From assembly GCA_015657535.1 (NCBI GenBank), contig JADHZB010000135.1, forward strand, positions 51,282 to 115,281: DNA of 64,000 bases. The letters are read 5' to 3'. This DNA is from Nephromyces sp. MM_2019. Taxonomy: Eukaryota; Apicomplexa; Aconoidasida; Nephromycida. Positions 24,851 to 37,300 of the stretch are shown in pieces. Numbering within the stretch: position 1 is the stretch's first letter; every line of letters starts with the position of its first letter. Made by a program: the position numbers and the translations under genes. The notes beneath the pieces were generated by a model. It was not told where the DNA came from, did not search any database, and worked only from the letters and a program-made list of their open reading frames with translations.

Positions 24851-27800
24851 CCTATAACTGAGCAAAAAAACCGCAACGCAATTTCTCGGCAAATGAAAAG
24901 ACTATAAAATACTATTCCGAGCAATGCACATTCACTTCGCGTTGAAATCAGCAGAGAAACATACAATAGCGCTTTGTATTATACACATAAAACATAAACA
25001 CGGACAAAATACATAGTGGACAACTGTGCAATGCTAATTACAAAAAAAATTCTCCCCAAGAGAGACCCATGCTTTCAAGCACAGCCAATGCCCAGAGAAC
25101 ACGAGTGCTTCCGGCATTGTAAGTATGGAACACGATTGTAGGGGACGTTACAACGGTTAAATAAGAACCAAAGAGAATTGCCCAGAAATAGAATCATTTC
25201 AACTTCCTCGCATAATGTAAATATGTGCACACAGCCTGCCAGATTACACCGAAAAAGGTTGCGGAGCTATAATTATACATGCAGATGGCTACAGGCATCC
25301 TCTAAGGTGCGCAACCTTACGTATCGAGGCCATGCCAACAAATGGCCAAAATTAAGCAAAGCCAATTAAAGAAAAAAAGCAGCAGGGGAAACAACTTAAC
25401 ACCAACTTAAATTAGCAACAAGCTGGACTGAGATCGATACATTTTCACACAGCGCATGCCCCCTTTGGAATTACGACAAATTGAGCTTTCCCAAACGACA
25501 CAATAAAGTGGTAAAATAAGAGGACGTAGTAATACTGCACATAACATGTCCCCCACCTCCCTCTGACTTACTGTCTGTATAAAGTAGCACGCTTGGGTAC
25601 AAAATGCATCTATTGAACAACCCGAATATGCAAAAGGTAAGCTTAGCAGTGGGTAGATCACGTTGTTTCTATGGCATGGCAGAAAATGTTAAAATATAGC
25701 AACGGGGAGGACATTCTTACGCCCACATATACACATAATTACGCATGTAATGACAACATGGAAATACATACGCCAAGCGATCAGCACTTTATTGCCAAAA
25801 CACAAAAGAGCCCTGATGCAGCCGCCTAGCACACTCTTCAATAACTCCGGCAGATATGCAGAAATTACGGACATGCGGTTATGCGCGTTGAGATGCTGGG
25901 CTATGTATACGCTCATCTGCGTTGCGCTCAAATAGCGACGGCGAGAGAAATGAGCAGTCGTAAGAAATTCAAGAGGTGGAAGCAGCAGCAGTGAGTTCGA
26001 CAGGAAAGGTACAGCACACAAAACGACTAGCGCACACAATGGATACAAGGCTCGGACTACACAGACATGCGTCTGTACGGCGGTGGCGCACTGTCCTTAA
26101 AAATAACAAGTGTTTTGTGGCGCATAGGTGGGCCTCAAGTGCGAGAGTATCAGTTTCGGGTGCTTCGTTCACGCTGAGGCTGTTATCCTATGTTAGGCGT
26201 TGCTGCGTTGACCAACAGATTGCATAGCGTTTCCTGTGCATTCTGCTACGGCCTGAAGGTTGTACCGGCTGGTGCCGAGGAGCTGGGGAGTGTACCCAAT
26301 GAAGCCGTGTACTTTTTTTAACCCCTTATATGACAAGCGCAGTAGCAAACCGGAGGCGTGCATTCAGCTAAAATCCGGAAGGAGAGCCGGCCCGGTCCCT
26401 CGGCGCTATAGCATCAGCTTCTTTTGACATTCCTAATTACAAGTCTATAGTAGGGTTTTTCTTAACCGCTCGCAAGTCTCTAAAAAGCATATGTAACTTG
26501 CTGTACTTTATCAGCACTTTATGTTGTATTGGTTATAGCATTTCATATGGGAGTGAGCTTATAAATACTTCCTTTTAGCCCATAATTGTAGTGGGTAATG
26601 CACGCGGGATGCAGCTTCTTTGTTTTATGTTACTAAAATAGTATATTTCGGAAACGAGATATTCTTTTTAAGGGCACTTATCTCGACTGCACGGGCCGCC
26701 AACGTGAAAAATCTCTATTTTGGTGACTTTTTAATGTAAAAGTTGGTATCGTACACATTCTTTAATGTGCAGCTTATCTGCCCTGTGGCGGAAAAATTAC
26801 TATTTTTTCTCAAAAACTTTCGGCCGAGCGCACTTTCGGTGAATAGTCTTCTTCAATTATTTGCAAATTTTTGATTATGCATAGAAATGAATCCTTTATC
26901 GAAGTCAAAGATGCCCCGGAGAAAAGACTAGGGAGTTAGCTTTTATAATAAAAAAACCCTACAGAAGCGGCTGACAGAGTGATCCTAATGCCAACCAATC
27001 ACGGCTACGCGCAACGGTAATTTCGCTTCTTCAAGAAAGCTGCGTTTTTCTTGTGGTTTCAAAGTACTGCCAGTGAGCATAAAGATCACCACATGTTTAA
27101 TTTTACTTTATTTTTTATTCGCCATAACTCTACGTTACAGCAAAGCGACAGCTTCAACCACACGCTCATTTATAGCATGGGCATGATGCTTTAGGCTTAT
27201 AACGGCCTACATTTGCTATTGCGTAAACTCTTAAGCCTTCTGCTAGGGCAATTGGCTAAAACCTTGTATTGGTGAAACATCTGAGTCGAACCATGCTATT
27301 TGCAAAATCATCCTTGTTTTCGATAACTTTCCCTGCCAAGCTGCAAGGCATTGAACAAAGCTCCGCATAAACTCTGGAAATAACGCAAGACAAAAAAGTT
27401 ATTCAGAGTCGTATGTGCTTACATTTTATAGGAGTCTGGATAAAGACCTCTCATGCTTCCGCGCGAATCGCCTTTGTATAGTTAATTTTAGTTTCGAAAA
27501 AAGGCTTAGATTCACATTGCAGGCAGACTTGAAAACTATCCCCTGTTCTTCTAACGCCACTAAGGATAATAAAAATTTGTCTCATCCTTTATGCGTTGTT
27601 AAATATTAATGAAATCTTGTCGATTTATACATGCAAAAACGCAAAATTTACTCGAACCTTTGTAAAATTACTAGAAAGCGCTTGAAGGGGAAGGATGTGT
27701 AAAATCTCATGCTGGTAGGAGTAGTGAACAATCATGTTAGCAATCAGCATAGAAAGAAAACTTTACTATCAGGAGTTAGCTACCCTGGGAAATTTTACGT

Positions 27801-30800
27801 GAAATGTTGCCCCACGTTAAAAATAGCGCTCCATTTGTAAAGCAGGCTCATCGGTAATCACTGCTTTAAATTTTTGTGCGCTCACATTAACCCTGTTTCT
27901 TTTCAGTCAATAAGAAAAGAATGCTCTATCCGTCTTATCGTCTTGCTGTACACTGTGTTTCTGTAAGACAATATGAATTATACTGTAACGCTTTTTTTAT
28001 GACAGCAACTTGATGAACTTATGTTTGAGTAGCGCAGCAGTGGCTTAAGTATAATTGAAGATTTGATGCGCTTAATAAGCAACTCTCACCTATAAAAAAT
28101 TAATTGTCTGGTATAATTAGCGTGATGTGGTATGCTATAATCCCCTGATTAATAAGCGGAGTGATTTGCTTTATATTCGTGGAGTTAAGAAGATGGATAC
28201 CAGCGAATTCACTAAGATAAAGCAAAAATAAGGTACTTTAGAAGCAATAGCGACCTGCAATTTGTGCTTTCTGGAAAGTAGTGTAATACAACTAGTTTTT
28301 GAAGACCTCGACTTTTGTAACTTAGATGAAACCGGGGAATCACAAGGTTCATAGACAGTCAAAAAGTGAATCACCAAAATATTTCAAAGAGGTGCGTAAT
28401 TTTGGTTTACAGCAAATAAATGTTTCCTCTTTTATGTATTTTCCAATAAGGAAAAAATTAGCAGCAATTAGCTTAGCTACACTGAGAAATCGATTATCCA
28501 GTATATAATCATGGAATATCAGATAATTTTTGGCATGTTATTATATCATAAAAATCTAACTTCGGTAGCGCATGAAACTTTTTTGACCTTCCCCCATGTG
28601 GCTTACTCAGTTTCATCCTTGTCATTTCAATTTTCTGACAAAATTTCCCAATAAGCTCTTTTCTTATAAGATCTTGCATTGACGGAACCGCCTAGCATCT
28701 ACCATATAAGCGTGAGTACTGTTTTGCTGCTAAAAAAGTATATTGTATGCTGCTATCATCACACTGTCACAAATACTTAGCTTACTATCACAAAAGATCG
28801 AATGCTACAAATTTGCTCCAGCTAGCCCATGTGGCTTGCAAAATTTTAAGTTAAGCTTAAGAAGCATTCAGCTATACGATAATTAACCTCGCCGATTAGA
28901 AGCAGTATATAAGCTTTATTTTCCAAGATTAAGCTGACCAAACAATGTATGCTTGCTTACGCTGGAGATCGCCACCGATGCTCTCATTTGTTCCTTCGGG
29001 GAAATAGCAGCTGCTTGCTGCATGCAATGGCCTTTGTAAGGAAACTTGGCAACTTCACGGAATCTTCATGTCACCGAAAAGTGAGCACTGCACTGTTTAG
29101 CGCATTCAATGAGTTTTGCTAGGAACTTCATAAGCCCAGTAACAGCTATATCATTGAGCGCGCTTTCTGCTCTTCACACATTAGAGACAAGTGCAAAAAT
29201 CCAATGGAAAGGCATTAGCAAGGCGTCACTATTGCTTTATCTTGCGTTAAAAATGTGCTTCTACTCAAATATCATTAATTTTACCCTTGAGAATCACGCA
29301 TACGAAGTTTCATTGTAGCAGTTGATTCTAGCTAAAGATAATGGCATTATTAGTTATTGTGTACATGTACACAGCATGGGATATGCTGTGTTCCAACGCT
29401 CTCTTATTGTAGCCTCCAGGACCATGAAACTGAACGCATATCACCTGATGTACTCAAAAGCTCAAAATATTCCACTGAAATCCTTTAAGAACTTACTATT
29501 ATAAGGGTTTTCTATACTTTATTGCAGCAGCCACGTTAGCCAAATCATTTGAAATTCCTTATATAGGATGAGAAGCAATAGCACTCATTGTGCGGTTAGC
29601 ATCACGGGCTTCGGGGATTTAATTAGGTTCCCTGCTGATAGAAAAAGCTTTAGCTTTCATAGCGCAAATTTTATCAAATCTTGCTTTTCTGCCGAAAATT
29701 GTACTATACGGAGACACTGTCTGTATCAAGAAACTTGCGCGTGCATCTTTAGATGCAGAAAGTAAATTCGAGCTTAGTACGATCTACCCATCCTGTATCA
29801 GAGGTACAAGGCGCGGTACCCTTCTCTACGGCGAGCAAAGTTCACTGGAAGAACTAGATCTATCGAAGTATCTACAATATAGAGTTTCACTAGCATGACT
29901 TACAGAGCAGTATTTCTCAACTATGAAGAAGCATATTACTATAGGAAATTAGAAAAGCACAGAAAAAAGTAAAAACTAAGTAAGTTGAAGGAATTACTGG
30001 GATATTTTATGGATGGCTGAGAGTGTAGATATAGTGAAGTAGGATGAAAAAAAACCAGCGCCTTGGGTGTGTACCCACACTTTAAGCTGCGTAAAACCAA
30101 GTTTCTAGGGCCTCGTACAGAAGTTCAAATCAGTTAATTTTGAATTATACTACCCCAAACTCGTATACACTACACAAATGAAGGCATACACAAGGCGCTA
30201 TCCCGCTATAAGGGTCCAGCACCTAAGCAATGAAACACGGGGTATTTAGAAATGTACCGCTATAATTACATAGATTCTATACAATTTTGTGCTCATTCAG
30301 GTACCATGTAACCTAATTGGTAGCAGCAAGCTGTAACGTCTTACAGAAGACCTGTTATTTCAGGCTTCAATTTGTTGCAGACGTACTTGAGCCTTGAAGG
30401 CTTGGAGACCATCATTTCAGCCTCTGGACAATAGAAAAGGATTTAAATTTTACTACGAAGGCGCGAAACTACCCACGGGACACGTGCTTAAATAAACGGG
30501 AGAAATTTTTATTTTGTGCATGCGTAGTAGAATCATAGGGAAATGATAGACTCGGCGGATTTCCATGTTAGCTCATAGCAGCTCCTTCGTACGATACTGG
30601 CAATTCTACGCGCCCGTGCATACACATGCAGACTCTTAGTACTTGCTCCGCTCCTCCGTACCAAGTACGGCACCGGCGCGCTGCAAGCGCTGTGCGGGTA
30701 TAGATGCTTCCACATATGCCCGTACCAACCCCCAAATCATGTATACTATTCAGAAGCTTCATGGCAAAAGCCCCTTGGTGTGCCTAACTGGGACTGGCCC

Positions 30801-31358
30801 CCTCATACTTGTTCCATCGAAATTTCGGTGTACTGTGAGACCGGATGCGAGCCCATGCATACAACTGCCAGATGGCGAGTAGAATCGGTAGTGCGACATC
30901 TGGACGACCGACACGCACATGAAGGGTCCGTTGGCGGTCGTCTGTGCTTCGCATACCTAAACTCGAATGTACACGCAACACTTTAGATTAAGTTAAGCCT
31001 GCCGTAGCGCCTCAGGCACGAATACGAAAAGCCTTACTCCTTATGCGCTTGTGCGCCACTGAGGACAGAGGGAACCTTCAATGTTGTTGCGCTTTTTTGC
31101 GTGTACATGCGTATTATGTCATGCAGGTGGGAAGTCTGCTTTAAAATTTCAACGTTTCAAAAGAAAAAAGCGTGCAGACAAAAGGCTGTATCACCAGGAG
31201 GAGCACTGAGAATGCTACCAATATAAACGCTTATTGAGGAAACTACTGCGGAGATACTTTATCCTCTTTACTAGTTTAGAGGTGCTATAGCAACCCAAGT
31301 TTTTGTAATTTTACGTAACTTTAGTGTCTCTTACGGGTTCTTTAGCTTGAAACGTCCG
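24851..31358. other. Divergent intergenic region between eIF4G-like and Cpn60 genes
   Basis: 6.5 kb between two divergently transcribed genes, so it must hold both promoters. No exon could be supported. Two patches, about 25800-26420 and 30530-31080, are more G+C-rich than the rest and carry overlapping frames of 60-120 codons on both strands, none with a recognisable motif. They could be promoter-associated or remnants of something older. Confidence 0.35.
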
Positions 31359-34300
31359 ATGCTATATTTTTTTTTGAGGATGGGCGTTATTATACCACAT
31401 CTTGGGTCCGTGACCGCAAGGGGATATATAGCCTTGCTATTTATTTTTGTATACCCCCAATTGATATCTGCTATATCCTTTCGGAATAATGTAGTGAATG
31501 GTTTTTTAAGTAATAAACTGCGCGGTAGCTTCCAGGCCGACAACCCATTGTATCACCCTGATACGAAGTTTCCACGAACGTCGAGGAGTTCTTCGGGTGA
31601 CGCCCTATTCGTCTTCAAACTGCCCAATTTAGCTGAAGGAACCTTTGGTACAAATAATCTTCGTGGGACCCGTTTATTCTCGGTTGGTAAAACAGGAGGC
31701 TTTTTTTATTAGTATTTTTTGGCGTCGTACGATTAATGGCTTGTATTTTTGGCAGTCTCTCCGAATGAGGAGGATAACCTGAAGAGGCTAGATAAATTAC
31801 GTAGGATTTATGCTTGGAGGCTGCTTTGCTTGCTTCGAATATATTGCATAAAACATAACCATAGATTATTCTCTCTTATAGATAAGAGAAATGGATTTTC
31901 GTGTATTTTTACGGAAATTGCGTTATTCAGCGTGCTGGCATACTCTTTTATTTTGACGCTAGTAGCTAATGGTGCTGCCCCCATACCTACCCAGATCACT
32001 TTTATGCTGTTTTAACAGGCTCGAAAATCCAAGGAAATTATTCATTCTGAACTATGCAGGCATAATCTACTCGAAGGGATAGAACAAGTTGCCAAACTTG
32101 TCAGGGTTAGTTGTTTTTGATGACAGATACCATTTTTTAGGATGAGCGCTGCTGGCGGTAGCGTTTGAAATTTTGTACTTTATATATGAGTCTGCTTTAT
32201 CATTCTTACGTATGCACGGGATGTTTCTTTCCTTAATTTTTCAGTTGCATGATTTTCTACTTTGTGTGGAGCGATATCATGCTGTAAATATGGCTCTGAT
32301 TCAACTCTTTGCTGAGAGTTTTATCGTAGGTTCATCAGTTTAAATGCGATATTATTTGTCTATTTGTGATTTCTGTGAAGCTCTATCAGGATATAATCAC
32401 CTGTGTTTTTTGGAACTATTAGAATCTGATCCGAGTGCAACTAGTAGTTAATTTTTTGTTATCTTGCTGTTCTTCCTAGTGTATTCTCCTTGACGGATAT
32501 GATGTAGGCTACTGTTGTGAAGATTTATACTGCATTTGCTTATTTTTATGAATTTGAAAATGCAGCGTGCCTCTTACTTGATAAAATATGAGCACTCTCG
32601 CTAAATCTACCTCTCATACACAAACTTTTAATTTTATTGCTCCTAACCCATTAAGCATGTAAAGAGGATATCCTGGTTCTACATATTCGACTGCTGAACC
32701 ACTCTTTTATACACTGACGGCTATGTGCTGCGTAATTTCGACTGTCAACTTTTTACAACTGATTTTAGGTAACTCTGGGGCCTCGTGGTCGTAATGTGTT
32801 GTTAGAGAAGGAGTATGGAGGGCCCATGATAGTCAATGATGGTGTAACTATAGCAAGAAGCATTCGTTTGAAAGATCCAAAGCAAGATGCTGGAGCTAAG
32901 CTAATTCAGGAAGTTGCCGCAACCTCAGATGATCGTGCTGGTGATGGAACAACTTCAACGGCTATTCTTACTGCCGAGATGTGCAGAAGAGTGAGTACAA
33001 CATCCTTTGTGTTTGACCGAATTTTTTCTTCAATTATTGCTTAAAATTGTCATGTGCATAGGCTGGAATCATTAATAAACAACAAAAAATACACCGACGT
33101 GTATGCTAATTTTTGGGGATGGGCTTGGTGTTATCGAAGTGCCGTGAATATGCATTAGAATAGTGTATCACGTATTAAATACGTAAAGATTCAAAAACTA
33201 TACATTAGAAAACTTCTAAACAAATCTCCATCTTCTTCATTTTCTTATTTATCTTGTTCCTCTTGTTTATCTTGCTAATCTTCACTGTCTTCTCCATCTT
33301 GATCATCTTCTCCATCTCTATTTTCATGAATAAGCCTGCCAGTTTTAACCCAGTTATAAACTTGGCTGCATCCTGGCGTTTTATACGTTATTTTTATAGT
33401 TGAAGTGTTAGATTTCATGGTAGCTTGGTGGAATGCTTATTCAATGTCGCAAGATGTTATTGTATACACACACGGAATACATAAATTTAGCAATATAGAA
33501 TTCCTGGTATGTGCATACCAGCTGCTATTTTCAACATTAGCATTGATTTTCAACCTTAGGTTATGATACTGTTGTTAACGCTCAAAAGTATATTTTTATA
33601 TAGTGTGCCATAACAAGCTGAAAATTCCATTATATCACATTTTGTACTGTTAAATGTCAACCATTTAGCGTAGTAAGGTGCTACTAGAAAAAGGCATAAA
33701 ATATGGTCGAATCCTCTGTGTTTGACGACCTTTTCTAACTGTGCATAGCTCGGCAAGCTCTCTTTGTATACTGTAGAATAAAAAAGGTTTCTCTAAACGC
33801 CTTATTCATGTTATATCGGTTCTTTATTGCGTATTAAGACTCTTGTTTTTCCTAGAATAAAGTGTATATACACCCAAGAATTTCGCTGCAGGCTTATTTT
33901 CATTTACATTCTGCCGGCTGCTGAGTTCACTTCTAACACACTGCTTGTAGGGCCTACAAAATTTGAGATGTCGTGTAAGAATTTTTCATGTATATATGAC
34001 TCCTTTAGCGATTATTTTGCCCTTTTAAAATGTGTGCTAATTTGCTTATGGCGTTGTATGATAGCAGCCCTAATGTTAGAAATTCTTTTTTTGCTCTATC
34101 GAGCTGCTACGCTCTACTGAAAGTTTAGACACTGTAGCTTTACCATCTTTGCAAGATGTTTTATCGTCTACAAAAAAGGTCTGTTATTGTAGTCTCTAGG
34201 TTTTGCTTTCCTATGATTGATTTTTTGTGCTCCGCCTCTTACTCCCTGGATGCTGTTGTTACTTGCAAGACTCAGCTTTCTTACAAGATGTTTTCCAGCC

Positions 34301-37300
34301 AGCAAAAGAAGCCAAAATTCAAGCAAAACAAGGAAAAAAATCCACCCACATTATGCAAAAATCTGGATACACAAGGAAGACGCACACAAATAGGCTTAGA
34401 TTTTCATAAAGTAGATTTTTGGTGTAATTATCTTTTTGGTTTCCCGTTTCTTAGTCGCTTTATTGATGTTTTTTGCCTTTACTTTTTCATAATCTGGCGC
34501 TCTGAATATTTCGGCTTTTTTGGCTTCCACAGGGTGTCGCATACGTCAATCTGGGTCACAGCCCTATTCAATTGAAAGAGGGAATGGACGAAGCGGCTCG
34601 CTTAGCCGTAGAAAAAATAAAGTCTATAGCTACTCCAGTAGAGGGCTATAAGGACCTGCTTAATATCGCAACGGTTGCCGCTAGCGGGAATGTAGTTATG
34701 GGGGACCTGATAGCCAGCGCTTTCTCGAAGCTGGGAAGTAATGCATCAATCATCCTGGAAGAAAACCCTGCTCTTGAAGATACGGTTAAGAACTACTTGT
34801 GTTGCATGACTATGGCATTTTAGTGTGTTCCAATGCGTGTCTTATGGGTGGTGCGTGAGTGTGTGTGTGCTATTCTGCACGTTTACCGATTCGAAAAATG
34901 TTGTGTGCGTTTTTTCATCTGATTTTTTTTGGTTAATTGGAGATTCGAATGTTTCATTTGTTATGCATACGTTACCCACAGCATGTCAATAGCTTGAGGT
35001 AGATGATATGTTTTGAGGAGTTAAACACACTAAGCTGTGGATTCTTGGTAATATCGGCTCAGTATGATCTTTACCTTGAGTTTACTTCCCCCTAACTCTA
35101 CTCTTTTCCTCTTTCTTGGATATAAGGCTCCCGTGGGGCTGTTGCTCTCAATATTTCATCGCATATAAGTTATTGGAGCATAATTTAGAGGTTTCTCTTC
35201 ATGCTTAAACTCCGCATTTACTCATAGATAACCCCCCCCCACCAGTCGTGGGTGCTGTACCTTCCTTAACATTCACTCCCTGCTTGCCCCTTCTCAACAC
35301 CCACAATTCTGCCCTGCTCTCGCTGTATATACATATATAGTTGGAGTTCACCGAGGGTTATAGCTTCGACAGGGGAATGGCAAACGTGCTCTTCTCTTTG
35401 GGAGAGGAACGTGGAACTATTGAGTGGAAGAACCCTAAAATCCTCGTGTGTGAATTCAAGATTGAAGGGTCTCAAGATTTGATTCCTCTGCTTGAGCGCT
35501 TTGTGAAAACAAAAGAGCCTTTAGTAATCATCGCAGATGATTTTGGCCCGGAAGCTCTTCAAACGCTGCTAGTCAACAAGATGCAGGGCTATCTGAAAGT
35601 GGTGAGTTTTAGGGGGCTAATTGGGTAGTTTGTTGGGGTAGCCTGAGTTGTTAATATACTCAAACTACGCTTCGGTTGTGTGTTTCATTTTCATTGGCTA
35701 AAACTTACATATAGTCTTTCATTGGAGACTAATTTGTTCAAAATTTACGCATCAACGATATGTAGTGAGCTTGTCGTCATTTTCTTCTTGGTGAAGCTGC
35801 AAAATTTGTGTCTTTTATGTCACCTTTTTGCCCTTGTTTTGAGCAGAAAATCTCTTAATTTATGCTGCAAAATTTACCTGCATATCGCAAGCGAGCTCAG
35901 TGTTGGGTGTATATATACATACGCTCCACTTCACTGCTGCTTGAAGATAGGTATGCTAGATGATAAAATGGTGTGTTCAATGCATATTTGTGATATGCAT
36001 ATGAGTATTTGTATCGATATACCCATGGTTTATACTCCTAGGCCATGGAGGTATTAAACCCGAGAAGTTTGTTCTCACACACACCACATAAAGTATCAAT
36101 GAAATTTAGATAATTTATGGCCAGAGAATAATTCTGCGAAAACATTATATATACATTTTTAGATTCTTCTTTAAGCTCTTCTTTGTTTTGGCATTAATTA
36201 GAAGAATGCTTGATTATTGCATTCTTGTGACGTTTTAGAGTATGTTATTTTGGCAGCTGATGAGCATTTTTGTGCTTAGCAGTGCTCTATACTCTTGTGA
36301 CTGAAGATTGCTGCTCTTGAAAATGCTTTGGAATCTCTTTTTTTTCTAAATCTATCAGATCTGTATGATATTCTCTGCCTCCTAGTGTTTTACTCATCCT
36401 CATAAAGTCTCGTTTACTATATATATATAGTGTGTGTGTGTGTCTCTTGAGTTTACTTTGCCTTTGTGTAAATTGTGGCTTTTAAGGGTTTATATAGCTG
36501 TGTTTTTAGCAGTTTATCGCTTTGTGTGTGTGCGTGTTTTCTTGCTTTATAATCACCTTTTGTGATTTTGGTTTTTAGCCGTTTATCGCTCTGTGTGTGT
36601 GCATGTTTTCATGATAGTGCTTTCACAAGATAATCACGGCCCTGACTGGTCTCAGCTTCCTTCGAATTTCCTCAAAAACAAAGTTTTCACCCTGAAAAAG
36701 CGTAGAATATCTGCTCTCAGCTTGAAAATTTCAAGGGGAATGCAAAAAAATGGCTTAATATAAAAAAAAAATCATTTATTGGAGATATGTGTGTAGAATA
36801 TAAATAACCAAGATGAAATTATACAATATCTGATGAGCATGCACACTAGCGTTTTTTGCCTCTTGCTCAATTTTGTACTGTCCTTATGAAGCCTCTTACT
36901 ACCCAAAAAAAGGAGAAATATCAAATTCAAGAGTATCCTCAAAACGTCATAACGTATGTATATGAGAAATGTTGCAGAGTTCATCAAAGAGTTGATCCTT
37001 TCTTTTATCTGTTCTAAGCTCAACTCTTGCGTGTGTTTCTTTTTGTTAATGTGCTGCTCTTCAGGTTCCAGTGAAAGCCCCTTCTTTTGGCGAGCGGAGA
37101 AAGGATGCTTTACGTGACATCGCAACTGCCACGAATGCCAAGTTTATTTCAAAGGATTTCGGCATGTCTTTGGAGGATGTCACAATTGATGATCTTGGAC
37201 AAGGAAGGAGCGTAGTGGTGAAGAAGGACAAGACGTCGATACTCGTCGACCCTCAATTTAACTCACAGATCCAAGAAAGGTACAACGGGCTTAAAGGTAG

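Noticed and set aside
25689..26048. 119-codon minus-strand ORF
   Set aside because: Starts at a non-credible position, is hydrophobic by composition with overlapping frames on both strands, and has no motif; probably chance.
30533..30986. Overlapping ORFs on both strands in a G+C-richer patch
   Set aside because: Open frames on both strands at once are expected from the higher G+C; no motif or splice pattern supports a gene.
31756..31800. Candidate extra exon of Cpn60 after GGCAG at 31755
   Set aside because: It is open and coding-like in one phase, but its only donor leaves phase 1, which is incompatible with the next exon (phase 0 at 32019). Direct joining of 31682 to 32019 keeps the frame.
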